DNA of 64,000 nt from Sphingorhabdus lacus. Its GTDB lineage: Bacteria > Pseudomonadota > Alphaproteobacteria > Sphingomonadales > Sphingomonadaceae. Each line of letters starts with the position of its first letter. Within the stretch, counting starts at the first letter, position 1. Location: positions 1,488,001 to 1,552,000 of the forward strand of contig NZ_CP035733.1 of assembly GCF_009768975.1 (NCBI RefSeq), written 5' to 3'. Made by a program: the position numbers and the translations under genes. Below the pieces are notes generated by a model. That model ran no database searches. It saw nothing but the letters and a program-made list of their open reading frames with translations, and was not told the origin of the DNA. Below, one piece after another: positions 26,813-35,518 of the stretch.

Positions 26813-27820
26813 TCAAACCTTGCGTACCGATTGCTCGATAGCGCCAAAGATCGAATGCCCCGCATCGTCGCGCACTTCTATCCGCACGATGTCCCCATCT
26901 TTGAGGAATGGCATTTTCATCTCGCCGGTTTGAATTTTTTCAACCATCCGGACTTCCGCGATGCAGCTATAGCCTAAACCGCCTTCAGCAATCGGCCGCC
27001 CCGGCCCGCCGTCAGCGTCGCGGTTGGACACCGTGCCGGAACCTATGACCGACCCTGCCCCCAAATTCCGCGTTTTCGCCAGATGCGCGATCAAAACTCC
27101 GAAATCAAAGGTGCAGTCATCTGACGCAACAGCGCGACCGAAAGGCGCTCCGTTCAGGTCGACGATCAACGTGCGATGCAGCTTTCCGTCTTGCCAAAAA
27201 TCACCAAGGCTATCCGGTGTCACAAAGACGGGCGACAGCGCACTGGCCGGCTTGGATTGCACAAAGCCAAACCCTTTTTCGAGTTCGGCCGGTATCAGGT
27301 TACGCAGGCTTACATCATTCACCAATCCGACCAAGCGGATGTGCGAAAGCGCATCCTGGGCGGAGATGCCGCGTGGCACGTCGCCTGTGACAACCACAAT
27401 CTCAGCCTCCAGGTCGCAACCCCAGGCTTCGTCAGCAAGCGGAATATCGTCACGCGCGCCCAGAAACTCGTCCGATCCGCCCTGATACATTAGCGGATCA
27501 TGCCAAAAGCTTGCGGGCAGCTCGGCCCCACGTGCCTTACGGACCAGCTCGACATGATTTACATAAGCCGAACCATCAGCCCATTGATAGGCACGGGGCA
27601 GCGGCGCTGCGGCATCATGCTCGTGAAAGCGTTCGCGCGGGATCGCAGCATGTTCCAAGTCGGTCGCCAGCGCCTCAAGTCGGGGCGCAACACGGTCCCA
27701 GTCGTCAAGCGCTGCCTGTAATGTCGGCGCGATATGACCGGCATCGGCGTACCAGGCGAGGTCGTTGGATACGACCACCAGTTTTCCGTCACGGCCTGAT
27801 TTCAGGGATGCAAGTTTCAT
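26813..27820 (-). CDS. Fumarylacetoacetate hydrolase-family protein
   Basis: A 335-residue FAH-superfamily protein. The metal-binding region includes WGCDLEAEIVVVTGDVPRG and later DVSLRNLIPAELEKGFGFVQ (first residues); the Gly-rich end GAGSVIGSGTVSNRD is also family-typical. With 4-hydroxyphenylpyruvate dioxygenase and maleylacetoacetate isomerase nearby, its most likely job is cleavage of fumarylacetoacetate to fumarate and acetoacetate, the last step of tyrosine degradation. The ATG at 27820 has GAGAGGA six bases upstream; the longer frame to 27859 lacks this. It is divergent from the C13 peptidase gene and separated from the other tyrosine genes by it. Confidence 0.87.
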   Translation of the reverse strand: MKLASLKSGRDGKLVVVSNDLAWYADAGHIAPTLQAALDDWDRVAPRLEALATDLEHAAIPRERFHEHDAAAPLPRAYQWADGSAYVNHVELVRKARGAELPASFWHDPLMYQGGSDEFLGARDDIPLADEAWGCDLEAEIVVVTGDVPRGISAQDALSHIRLVGLVNDVSLRNLIPAELEKGFGFVQSKPASALSPVFVTPDSLGDFWQDGKLHRTLIVDLNGAPFGRAVASDDCTFDFGVLIAHLAKTRNLGAGSVIGSGTVSNRDADGGPGRPIAEGGLGYSCIAEVRMVEKIQTGEMKMPFLKDGDIVRIEVRDDAGHSIFGAIEQSVRKV

Positions 27821-27933
27821 AGATATCCTCTCTGGTTGCATTGTATGATGCCTGCACATTCCGGTTGCGGCAACCGTTTGTGTCGTCTTACATTCCGGCC
27901 ATGAATGACGATGGCGGGGGAACTAGCGACATC

Positions 27934-28863
27934 ATGCGAAAAAGACTGAAAGCGATAACGCTGGCGCTCGCCATGATCGCGACCAATCCGGCGACGGGGC
28001 AGCAAGGCTTCAATCCGGTGGATGCCGCTAAAAACGGATGGTCGATGGAGCAAAACCGGAGCGCCAATTGGCATCTCGCACAGCATAAGCGCCTGGCATC
28101 CGCCATAGCCGCGCTCCAACCACAACGAAATGGAGTGATTGATTCCTACGTTGTTTCGATCGGACTCGATTCCGATTCTGTCTTTTCCAAAGAGGCCAGC
28201 GAAGCCGCAAAAGTATTGAGCCGCCGTTATGGTGCCATCGGGCGTACCATCTACCTCGCCGCAGGTGCCGACGACCAGAGCGTCGGCACGCCACAAGGAT
28301 CGCCGCCCAATCTGGCAACGGCGCTGGCGGCTGTGGCGTCTAAGATGAACCTTAAAGAAGATGTGCTTGTCCTTTTCACGACATCGCATGGCGATCCCAA
28401 TAGCGGGCTTGCCTATCGGGACGGGGAGAAGGGGATCGGGATGATCGCCCCTGTACGTCTTGCGCGTCTGTTGGACGATTTGGGGTTTGAACGACGGATG
28501 ATATTGCTGTCTGCATGCTATTCAGGTGTCTTCCTTCCGCTTTTGACAAACGAAAATACGGTCATTGTTACCGCGGCAGCATCAAACAGAACCTCGTTCG
28601 GATGCGCACCAGGTAATGATTGGACTTTCTTCGGTGATGCACTGATCAACAACAGTCTGCGCAAACCGCAAAGTTTTGAAAATGCGACAGCCGAGGCGGT
28701 CAGCCTCATCAGCACTTGGGAGAATTCGAAACAATTGATCCCTTCACGTCCCCAGATTTTCATTGGCGAAAAGGCAAATGTCTGGCTCGCGCCATTGGAG
28801 GCGAAGATGCCGAAAACCGATACGCCCAAAGTAGGTAAACCGGCCATAGAAGCATTCAACTGA
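27934..28863 (+). CDS. Secreted C13-family (legumain-like) cysteine peptidase
   Basis: A 309-residue protein with an N-terminal signal sequence (MRKRLKAITLALAMIATNPA, then TGQQG). The caspase/legumain-fold markers are all present: strand YVVSIGLDSD, the catalytic His in VLFTTSHGD, and the catalytic Cys in LLSACYSGVF. These fit peptidase family C13 (clan CD), whose members include legumain, GPI-transamidase and bacterial periplasmic homologs. ATG 27934 is preferred for the signal peptide; an in-frame ATG at 27901 would add 11 residues. It converges on the VOC gene with one base between stops and lies divergently 113 bases from the FAH-family start. Its substrate is unknown. Confidence 0.83.
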   Translation: MRKRLKAITLALAMIATNPATGQQGFNPVDAAKNGWSMEQNRSANWHLAQHKRLASAIAALQPQRNGVIDSYVVSIGLDSDSVFSKEASEAAKVLSRRYGAIGRTIYLAAGADDQSVGTPQGSPPNLATALAAVASKMNLKEDVLVLFTTSHGDPNSGLAYRDGEKGIGMIAPVRLARLLDDLGFERRMILLSACYSGVFLPLLTNENTVIVTAAASNRTSFGCAPGNDWTFFGDALINNSLRKPQSFENATAEAVSLISTWENSKQLIPSRPQIFIGEKANVWLAPLEAKMPKTDTPKVGKPAIEAFN

Positions 28864-28864
28864 T

Positions 28865-29413
28865 TTACTCGCCTCCGGGTTCGATATGCAACCAGTCGGC
28901 GTGCTTGGGCGCCTTCTTCGTCTGGTCCCATTCTTCCAGCATCAACGGCGCGACACGCTTCAGTTCCGCATATTGCTCGTCCGTGCCGATATCGCAGGCC
29001 AGTTCCAGCCGATGACCATTGGGATCGAAAAAGTAAATTGACCGGAAAATACCGTGATAGGTCGGCCCAAGCACTTCGACGCCCTGCGCCTCGATATGCG
29101 CCTTGGCCGCCTTGAGCGTATCGAAATCCGCCACCTTGAAAGCCAGATGCTGCACCCATGCAGGCGTCTTCTCATCCCGGCCCATTTCGGGCTGGTTCGG
29201 CAGCTCGAAAAAGGCCAGCACATTGCCACCGCCGCAATCGAGAAAGATATGCATATATGGGTCATAAGCCCCTGTCGAAGGGACATAATCCTCGGCAAAG
29301 GCATTGGTGTAGGAAAAGCCCATGACCCGTTCATACCAATCCACCGTCTGCTTTGCATCCTTGCAGCGGTAAGCGACATGATGGATCCGTTCGGATGTAA
29401 AAGGCACGGTCAT
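28865..29413 (-). CDS. VOC (glyoxalase/dioxygenase) superfamily protein coupled to HPPD
   Basis: A 182-residue vicinal-oxygen-chelate protein. Two beta-alpha-beta-beta-beta modules are visible, with metal-ligand candidates in [19 protein letters not shown] and [11 protein letters not shown]. Its start overlaps the stop of the 4-hydroxyphenylpyruvate dioxygenase gene by four bases (ATGA), so the two are translationally coupled. Family functions include glyoxalase, extradiol dioxygenase and isomerase reactions, so it may act on an aromatic or keto-acid intermediate of tyrosine catabolism. It is too short to replace homogentisate dioxygenase, which has a different (cupin) fold. Confidence 0.8.
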   Translation of the reverse strand: MTVPFTSERIHHVAYRCKDAKQTVDWYERVMGFSYTNAFAEDYVPSTGAYDPYMHIFLDCGGGNVLAFFELPNQPEMGRDEKTPAWVQHLAFKVADFDTLKAAKAHIEAQGVEVLGPTYHGIFRSIYFFDPNGHRLELACDIGTDEQYAELKRVAPLMLEEWDQTKKAPKHADWLHIEPGGE

Positions 29414-30522
29414 GAGGAGACCTCCAGCACGCCACGCTCTATCTGGTCGCGCTCGATACTCTCGAACAGCGCTTTGAAATTGCCCTCGCCAAAGCCCTCG
29501 TCACCGCGCCGCTGGATGAATTCGAAAAACACCGGACCGATCTGGGGTTGGGCAAAAATCTGCAGCAGCAACCGTGGCTGTCCGCCTTCGGTCGTACCGT
29601 CCAGCAATATGCCGCGGCTCTGCAGTTCCGCCACAGGTTCGCCGTGGCCGGGCAAACGGCCTTCGAGCATCGTGTAATAGGTTTCGGGCGGGGCGGTCAT
29701 AAACGGCACGCCCAGTTTCTGCAGATTGTCCCAGCATGTGATGAGGTCGTCGCAAATCAGCGCAATGTGCTGGATACCTTCGCCATTATAGGCGCGCAGA
29801 TACTCTTCAATCTGCCCGCCTCCGGCCTTACCTTCTTCGTTGAGCGGAATGCGGATCTTTCCGTCCGGAGCCGTCATGGCGCGACTGGTGAGGCCGGTAT
29901 ATTCGCCCTTGATGTCGAAGTAGCGGATTTCGCGGAAGTTGAATATCCGTTCGTACCACCCTGCCCAATGGGCCATCCGCCCGCCATAGACATTATGTGT
30001 GAGATGGTCGATTTTCTGGAAACCGGCCCCGACCGGATTGCGGACAACGCCAGGAAGATATTCAAAGTCGATGTCGTAAATTGATAGCGCTTCAGGATTG
30101 TCGAGCGTCGCATAACGGTCGACAAGGTAGATGAACGCGCCGCCAATGCCCTTGATCGCAGGAATGCGCAATTCCATCACACCGGTCTTGCTCTCCACCG
30201 GTTCGGCGCCACGTTCGATGGCTTCATGATAAGCTTTGGCCGCATCTTTTACACGGAATGCCATGCCACATGCGGATGGGCCATGTTCTGCTGCAAAATA
30301 AGCGGCCGGACTGCGTGGTTCGTAATTGGCGATCAGGTTGATTTCACCCTGCCTCCACAAATCGACATCCTTGGATCGGTGCGATGCGATATGGGTGAAG
30401 CCCATGCTTGCAAATACGGGTTCCAAAATACCTTTTTCGGGTGCAGCGAACTCGACAAATTCAAAGCCGTCAAGCCCAAGGGGATTTTCAAACAGGTCAG
30501 TCATCCGGATCCACGCTTTCAT
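29410..30522 (-). CDS. hppD: 4-hydroxyphenylpyruvate dioxygenase
   Basis: A 370-residue HPPD of normal length. The Fe(II) ligands are visible as His in [11 protein letters not shown], His in [11 protein letters not shown] and Glu in [20 protein letters not shown] (first part). The C-terminal helix [17 protein letters not shown], which closes the active site, is present. It converts 4-hydroxyphenylpyruvate to homogentisate with O2. The start is not firmly decided: ATG 30522 begins [16 protein letters not shown], and ATG 30504 ([10 protein letters not shown]) matches other family members equally well. It lies 58 bases downstream of the MarR gene and overlaps the VOC gene. Confidence 0.95.
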   Translation of the reverse strand: MKAWIRMTDLFENPLGLDGFEFVEFAAPEKGILEPVFASMGFTHIASHRSKDVDLWRQGEINLIANYEPRSPAAYFAAEHGPSACGMAFRVKDAAKAYHEAIERGAEPVESKTGVMELRIPAIKGIGGAFIYLVDRYATLDNPEALSIYDIDFEYLPGVVRNPVGAGFQKIDHLTHNVYGGRMAHWAGWYERIFNFREIRYFDIKGEYTGLTSRAMTAPDGKIRIPLNEEGKAGGGQIEEYLRAYNGEGIQHIALICDDLITCWDNLQKLGVPFMTAPPETYYTMLEGRLPGHGEPVAELQSRGILLDGTTEGGQPRLLLQIFAQPQIGPVFFEFIQRRGDEGFGEGNFKALFESIERDQIERGVLEVSS

Positions 30523-30580
30523 TTGGGGTCATTCGTGCGAAAACTGGTAACAAATGAAACCAAATTTGGAAAGGGCTAAC

Positions 30581-31033
30581 TTATCCCAATTCGGCAACAC
30601 GGGCGCGCAACTGCGCGAGCATTTTTTCAAGCGCCTTCGCTTCACCACTGCCCAATATCTTTTCCAGCTCGGCTTCCACCGAAAGCGCCAGCGGAACAAT
30701 CTGATCGTAAAGTTCGCGGCCTGTGTCGGTGAGCGCGAGATGATGGGACCGGCCATCGGCCACATTGGGTGCCCTGCCGATCAGCATCCGATCCTCCAAT
30801 GCTTTGGAAGCGCGGTTTACCGTCACCTTATCCATAGCGGTCGCAGCAACCAGCTCGCGCTGTGTCGCGGAAGGTACTTCGCCCAGAACCGCCATCAAGC
30901 GCCATTCGGGAATTTTAAGTGCAAAACGGCCACGATAGGCCCGTGCGATCAGGTCGCTGACCGCGTTCGATGTAATCGACAACTGGTATGGGAGAAACTC
31001 CGCCAGTTTCAGTTGTTGTTTTGCTTTGGACAT
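30581..31033 (-). CDS. MarR-family transcriptional regulator, probably of tyrosine catabolism
   Basis: A 150-residue winged-helix regulator of the MarR family. The DNA-binding core shows ATQRELVAATAMDKVTVNRA as the helix-turn-helix, followed by the wing DGRSHHLALTDTGREL. The ATG at 31033 shares its last base with the stop of the TonB receptor gene (TAATG), so the two are translationally coupled. It lies directly upstream of hppD. By position it is likely to repress the maiA-receptor-marR-hppD transcription unit and respond to a pathway metabolite such as homogentisate or 4-hydroxyphenylpyruvate; the ligand is inferred. Confidence 0.88.
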   Translation of the reverse strand: MSKAKQQLKLAEFLPYQLSITSNAVSDLIARAYRGRFALKIPEWRLMAVLGEVPSATQRELVAATAMDKVTVNRASKALEDRMLIGRAPNVADGRSHHLALTDTGRELYDQIVPLALSVEAELEKILGSGEAKALEKMLAQLRARVAELG

Positions 31034-33168
31034 TAGAATCCCACCGATATTCCCGCCCATATGGTCCTTGGCGTTGCCCGTTCAACCACACCGTCGCTCC
31101 CGACCGCAGCTTCCACCTGCCTATCAAGCAGATTTTCGCCGCGCAGTTCAAGCCTGAGGTTATCAAACACGCGATAGCTCAGTCCGGCGTCAAAGGTCAG
31201 CGCATCGTCCAAATTGCGGCTGTTGATGTCGTCTTCAAACTGCCCGCCTACGTACCGTATATCCACATCGGCCCTGAACGCTGCAGCATCATAGGCGACA
31301 CCGACCGACCCAAAGTGGCGCGGAACCTGGGCTGGACGTAACCCGTCGAGAAGGGTCGAGGGGCCAGATGCATCAACTTTTGCGTCGACATAGGCATAGC
31401 GCGCGCTCATCGTGAACGGGCCTTGTCGATAATCGGCCTCGAATTCGAGACCCTTGCTGTTGATGGCGTCCAGATTCTGCCTCTGCCGGTAAACGCCGCC
31501 CGCCGCGACAAAACCGACGCCGGGGAAATTGCCGGGCCCGACCCCTAGCCCCACATTGGCGATGGCGTTTTTCAACCTATTGGCAAAGGCGGTGGCGCGG
31601 ACGGTGACCGCGCCGGCCTCCACATCTGCCCCGATCTCCAGACCCCGCACCTTTTCCGGCGCTAGCAATTCATTGGCGGCAGTTGCATCCGCACCTACGC
31701 GGAACGGCCGGTAAAGCTCGTTCAGGGTCGGCAACCGCCAACCTGCATAGGCTGCGCCCCGCAGTTTCACTTCGTCGTTCAGGAACAGGGCAAAGCTACC
31801 CCTGCCCGTTCCCTCCCAGCCCGAACGGTCCGCAAAAACATCATCGGATCGCACCGTACCGCCGATATTCACTTCTTTCCGGAAACCGTTGGTGATTTTC
31901 CAACGGTCAGCACGTCCGCCAAGGGTCAAGGTCAAGCTGTCGACCGGGGCGTAGCTACCCTCGGCAAAGAGCCCGAAAACATCGCTTTGACCGCCTGCGC
32001 GCCGGCTGCGTCCCGGGATCAGGCCGGTGAAAAAGAAATTCTCGTTCGTTTGGCCCGACGTGCGCCGCCAGTCCCCGCCAAGGCGGAGTTCGGCCTTGTC
32101 GCTCAGGGGCGGCCGCACCTCGACCCGCGCACCGAGGCCTGTGGACGGCACGGAATATTGGTCCAATGTCAGCGCAACGCTGTTCCTTCCGGCCGCAATG
32201 GCGCCAAAGCGATTGGCGAATTCGCGGATTTGGACATAGGCAAGCGCACTCCATTGCCAGCCACCGGCAGTGCGGTTGACCAGACGAAGGCTGGCATCGA
32301 CGCCGCTGTTCTGGCTATCGGAAAAGTCAAAGCCGCGGTCGCGGTCGTCGGTGAACACCCGCATGTTTGCTTGCAATTCGGTGTTGTCCGAAACCGGCGC
32401 AACGGCGCGCAAAGCAAGCCCGGCCTGTTCATAGGGCGCCGGACGGTCCACCGCACCGCGCTGCCCTTTCACAACCGGTACAAAACCATCGCCACGTGCA
32501 TAGCTTCCGGAAAGCGAAATGCTGCCTGCGCCCAAGTTGCGGAGGATCGACGCCTTGGCATCGACGCTTTCGCGGCTGCCATAGGCCAGGCGACCTGAAA
32601 GCAGATCGCGATATTGAAGACTGTCGAGTTCGACGACGCCGCCGAGCGCACCTGCGCCCGACGTCACCTGCCCCGCACCCCGGCGGACCGTAATGCGGGC
32701 CAGATTGAGCGCGTCATAACCAGGCCAACTGACCCAACCGCCAAAGGGATCGGCCTGTGGCACATCGTCGAGAACCAGCAGCACGCGGGACGAAGCATTT
32801 CCGCCGAGCCCGCGCATGGTGATCCCCTGACTTGTCGGATTGGCCGTGCGTGCATCGGATCGACGGAATTGCTGCAAACCCGCCGCCTGTTGCAATGCTG
32901 TTTCCAGCCGGGCACCCGGATGGTCGGCGATGTCAATGCGCGTAACAGGGTAGGCGAGGTCGGACCGTGGCTCGGACAGCGTTCCCACAACAAGTATGTC
33001 CGCATCAGTTAGAGCTGCAACCGCAACGGGCACTTGTAAGTCGTTGGCGCGACGACACCCGTAATGGGCTTGATCATTTTCGTCCCGCACCGGCAAATGG
33101 CAATCCTGCGCCCAAAGGGGCGTCGCCGCCATCCATAGCGGCAAGGTTAAAAACAGTGCGCTTTTCAT
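31033..33168 (-). CDS. TonB-dependent outer-membrane receptor
   Basis: A 711-residue receptor with a signal peptide (ATPLWAQ). The plug domain contains LQQAAGLQQFRRSDARTANP and ITMRGLGGNASSRVLLVLDD (BtuB/CirA-type plug). The beta-barrel follows, with repeated amphipathic strands and a C-terminal WAGISVGF ending in Phe. It starts inside the maiA stop (ATGA overlap) and ends in the start of the marR gene. A receptor between aromatic-catabolism genes suggests import of a tyrosine-related or aromatic compound, but a siderophore or vitamin B12-type ligand cannot be excluded. A Cys-containing extension after the signal peptide (DCHLPVRDENDQAHYGCRR) is unusual. Confidence 0.92.
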   Translation of the reverse strand: MKSALFLTLPLWMAATPLWAQDCHLPVRDENDQAHYGCRRANDLQVPVAVAALTDADILVVGTLSEPRSDLAYPVTRIDIADHPGARLETALQQAAGLQQFRRSDARTANPTSQGITMRGLGGNASSRVLLVLDDVPQADPFGGWVSWPGYDALNLARITVRRGAGQVTSGAGALGGVVELDSLQYRDLLSGRLAYGSRESVDAKASILRNLGAGSISLSGSYARGDGFVPVVKGQRGAVDRPAPYEQAGLALRAVAPVSDNTELQANMRVFTDDRDRGFDFSDSQNSGVDASLRLVNRTAGGWQWSALAYVQIREFANRFGAIAAGRNSVALTLDQYSVPSTGLGARVEVRPPLSDKAELRLGGDWRRTSGQTNENFFFTGLIPGRSRRAGGQSDVFGLFAEGSYAPVDSLTLTLGGRADRWKITNGFRKEVNIGGTVRSDDVFADRSGWEGTGRGSFALFLNDEVKLRGAAYAGWRLPTLNELYRPFRVGADATAANELLAPEKVRGLEIGADVEAGAVTVRATAFANRLKNAIANVGLGVGPGNFPGVGFVAAGGVYRQRQNLDAINSKGLEFEADYRQGPFTMSARYAYVDAKVDASGPSTLLDGLRPAQVPRHFGSVGVAYDAAAFRADVDIRYVGGQFEDDINSRNLDDALTFDAGLSYRVFDNLRLELRGENLLDRQVEAAVGSDGVVERATPRTIWAGISVGF

Positions 33169-33800
33169 GTGTCGGGATTCACCGCATCGGGATGAGCTGC
33201 GATAAATGCAGGCATTTGCGTCAATGCCGCATCAATGCGGACCAACCGGGGAAATGCGTCGAGCGGTGTTGCAAATCGCCGTGCATTGGCCATTTGCGGA
33301 ACAAGGCAGACATCCGCCAAATTCGGCAAATCGCCGCCAAAAAGACCGTCTGCGGGGGCCATCGCCTCCAAAGCTGTGAACCCCTCGATAATCCAGTGGC
33401 GATACCAGGTGTCGATAGCCTCCTGACTTTGGCCTAATTCATCCTTGAGATATTTGAGAATGCGCAGATTGTTCACCGGATGAATGTCCGCAGCGATGAC
33501 AAGCGCTTGCGCCAGCGTTTTTGCCCTGTCCGCCGGGTTGGAAGAAACCATGGCAGGATCCGGATAATGCGCATCGAGATAATCGATGATCGCAAGGCTC
33601 TGTGTCAGGTCGTGGCCGTCAATGGACAGCATGGGCACAAATCCTTGCGGATTACGCGCCACAAATTCGGGCGCTCTATGTTGGCCTTCCACCAAGCTGG
33701 TGGGAACCGAAGTGTAGCTGACGCCTTTTAGGTTGAGCGCAATGCGAACACGGTAACTGGCGGACGAGCGCCAATAATCGAAAAGAACAATTTCTGTCAT
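33165..33800 (-). CDS. maiA: Maleylacetoacetate isomerase (zeta-class glutathione transferase)
   Basis: A 211-residue protein with an N-terminal thioredoxin-like GST domain. The zeta-class signature SSASYRVRIALNLKG contains the active-site Ser-Ser pair, and FVPMLSIDGHDLTQSLAIID (in part) holds the glutathione-binding VP and S motif. The C-terminal helical domain contains LPNLADVCLVPQ. It isomerises maleylacetoacetate to fumarylacetoacetate, the substrate of the FAH-family protein. It is the first gene of the unit maiA, TonB receptor, marR, hppD, VOC. Confidence 0.93.
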   Translation of the reverse strand: MTEIVLFDYWRSSASYRVRIALNLKGVSYTSVPTSLVEGQHRAPEFVARNPQGFVPMLSIDGHDLTQSLAIIDYLDAHYPDPAMVSSNPADRAKTLAQALVIAADIHPVNNLRILKYLKDELGQSQEAIDTWYRHWIIEGFTALEAMAPADGLFGGDLPNLADVCLVPQMANARRFATPLDAFPRLVRIDAALTQMPAFIAAHPDAVNPDT

Positions 33801-33893
33801 GGAAATCGGGTTAGCAGGATGTCTTCAAAAGGCAAAAACATTGCGGCAACAGGATTGCGCGTTATGGTAATCGAACCAGTTCGAGGAGAGTTT

Positions 33894-34316
33894 ATGGCAT
33901 TTCCCAAATCATCTGCGGCATTGATTGCCTTAGGTTTTCTGTCTGTTTCGGTGCAGGCGGCAGCACCTGTGACGGGCCGCTGGACCACCCAAAGCAAAGA
34001 CGGTGTGGTCGAAATTTACGAATGCGGTGCAACCATCTGCGGTAAGCTCGCGAAGTTTCTCGTCCCTCCACCCAATGGTGTTGGACAAAAAGATATAAAT
34101 AACCCGAATAAAGCACTCCGCAGCCGGACCTTGCTGGGTATGAACATATTGACCGGCTTCAAAGCCGCGGGTGACGAGTGGAAGGGCCAGATCTACGATC
34201 CGAAATCCGGCAAAACCTACCGGTCCGTGATCTATAAAGGCAAGTCCGGCAATCTGGTCGTCAAGGGATGTATCGGCCCCTTCTGTCAGGCGCAGACATG
34301 GACACCGGCACGCTGA
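33894..34316 (+). CDS. DUF2147 secreted protein
   Basis: A 140-residue protein with a signal peptide (AALIALGFLSVSVQAAA) and a DUF2147 lipocalin-like beta-barrel domain: GRWTTQSKDGVVEIYECG, CGKLAKFL, then GKTYRSVIY and LVVKGCIGPFC. Cysteines at ECGATICG and GCIGPFC may form disulfides in the periplasm. GAGGAGAG lies just before the ATG at 33894, fixing this start over an earlier in-frame ATG. DUF2147 proteins have no settled function. The last 56 bases overlap an opposing small ORF. Confidence 0.87.
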   Translation: MAFPKSSAALIALGFLSVSVQAAAPVTGRWTTQSKDGVVEIYECGATICGKLAKFLVPPPNGVGQKDINNPNKALRSRTLLGMNILTGFKAAGDEWKGQIYDPKSGKTYRSVIYKGKSGNLVVKGCIGPFCQAQTWTPAR

Positions 34317-34524
34317 ACTGATCTGAGCTGCTGGCCCTAAACAGGCGCATATGACGCTTGAATTGGTCCGGCTGTTCCCGCCAGTAGCCAAGCTGATACA
34401 GCTCGACCAGCGACTGCCGGAGCAATTCGCGGGCGGCACTTATTTCGGTGGCAGTTCCGAATGCGAGAATCGATGTCAGCCGTTCGCAACGATGTTGCAG
34501 CTTTGCCAATGCAGCTTTGACCAT
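34261..34524 (-). CDS. Small hypothetical protein overlapping the DUF2147 gene tail
   Basis: An 87-residue ORF with a good ribosome-binding site (GAGGGGGCAAA then ATG). The first 50 residues look like an amphipathic helical protein (VKAALAKLQHRCERLTSIL; AARELLRQSLVELYQLGYW). The last 20 residues are read from DNA that also codes for the end of the DUF2147 protein on the other strand. I do not recognise a family; the codon pattern in the non-overlapping part looks coding. Confidence 0.5.
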   Translation of the reverse strand: MVKAALAKLQHRCERLTSILAFGTATEISAARELLRQSLVELYQLGYWREQPDQFKRHMRLFRASSSDQFSVPVSMSAPDRRGRYIP

Positions 34525-34569
34525 TTTGCCCCCTCTATCAAAGGGTAAACGGCAAAAAGCTCCCGGAAT

Positions 34570-35427
34570 TTAGGCGCGCAGTTTCCAGCCGGAGCGCAGC
34601 AAGAGATAGCATATCAGCGCCAGCGCCAAATTAATGCCGAGCAACAAAAATGCACCGAATTCGACCGGACTGTCCGCGCTTCCGATAAAGCCATAGCGAA
34701 ATCCGGAAATTGCGTAGAAGAACGGGTTGGCGTGGCTAATTACCTGAAAGGTCGGGGACAGCTTGTCGACGGAATAGAAGGTCCCGGACAGAAGCGCAGC
34801 GGGCGCGACCACGAAATTGGAAATCGCCGCAGCGTGGTCAAACTTCTCAGCCCAGATTGACGTCATGACGCCGATGAGCGCAAGGAGCATGGACCCCATC
34901 AGGCCGAACCACAGGACCGCCCAGAAATGCGCAGGTGTTACATTCACCCCCGGCCAAAGCGCCATGGCCAACCATATGGTGCCGCCCACAAGGAACGCCC
35001 GTGTCACGGCGGCCGCCGTAAGCGCTGCCAAAACTTCGGCATTGGACAGCGGCGGCATCAGGTAATCGACGATCGTTCCCTGGATCTTCCCGACCAGAAG
35101 CGAGAAGCTCGAATTGGCAAAAGCATTTTGCATCATGCCCATGATGATAAGCCCCGGCGCGATGAAATCGGCAAAGGACACACCCAGCACCGTGGGCTTT
35201 ACCGTACCCAAGGCGACCGTGAAGATGATCAGATACAAAAGCGTGGTAATGGCCGGTGCCCAGATCGTCTGCAACTGCACCTTAAAAAACCGGCGCACTT
35301 CCTTCATATAGAGCGTCTTCAGGCCGATCCAGTTGACGTGGCGGATCATCCGGACACCATCGGGCAGTTGAACGATCGGCGTCGAGTCCCTATCTGGGCC
35401 TTGTGCGGTTTTTTGGTGGATACTCAT
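34570..35427 (-). CDS. ABC-2 type transporter permease
   Basis: A 285-residue inner-membrane permease of the ABC-2 family (YadH/NodJ-like). Six hydrophobic segments are visible, including ITTLLYLIIFTVALG, AVLWFGLMGSMLLALIGVMT and FLLLGINLALALICYLLL. The family signature around the fifth segment is VVAPAALLSGTFYSVDKLSP followed by ANPFFYAISGFRYGF. The start at 35427 is the first reasonable ATG; an earlier open frame overlaps the gcrA leader. The ATP-binding partner is not next to it. Export of a lipid-linked or polysaccharide substrate is a family-based guess. Confidence 0.85.
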   Translation of the reverse strand: MSIHQKTAQGPDRDSTPIVQLPDGVRMIRHVNWIGLKTLYMKEVRRFFKVQLQTIWAPAITTLLYLIIFTVALGTVKPTVLGVSFADFIAPGLIIMGMMQNAFANSSFSLLVGKIQGTIVDYLMPPLSNAEVLAALTAAAVTRAFLVGGTIWLAMALWPGVNVTPAHFWAVLWFGLMGSMLLALIGVMTSIWAEKFDHAAAISNFVVAPAALLSGTFYSVDKLSPTFQVISHANPFFYAISGFRYGFIGSADSPVEFGAFLLLGINLALALICYLLLRSGWKLRA

Positions 35428-35518
35428 CGCGCAATCGACTATCGGCTTGCAGCTTGAACCGCAAGGCGCAATTGCGCCAGCGAAGCGGCAATATAATTTA
35501 GAATTTGGGAAAGCATTT

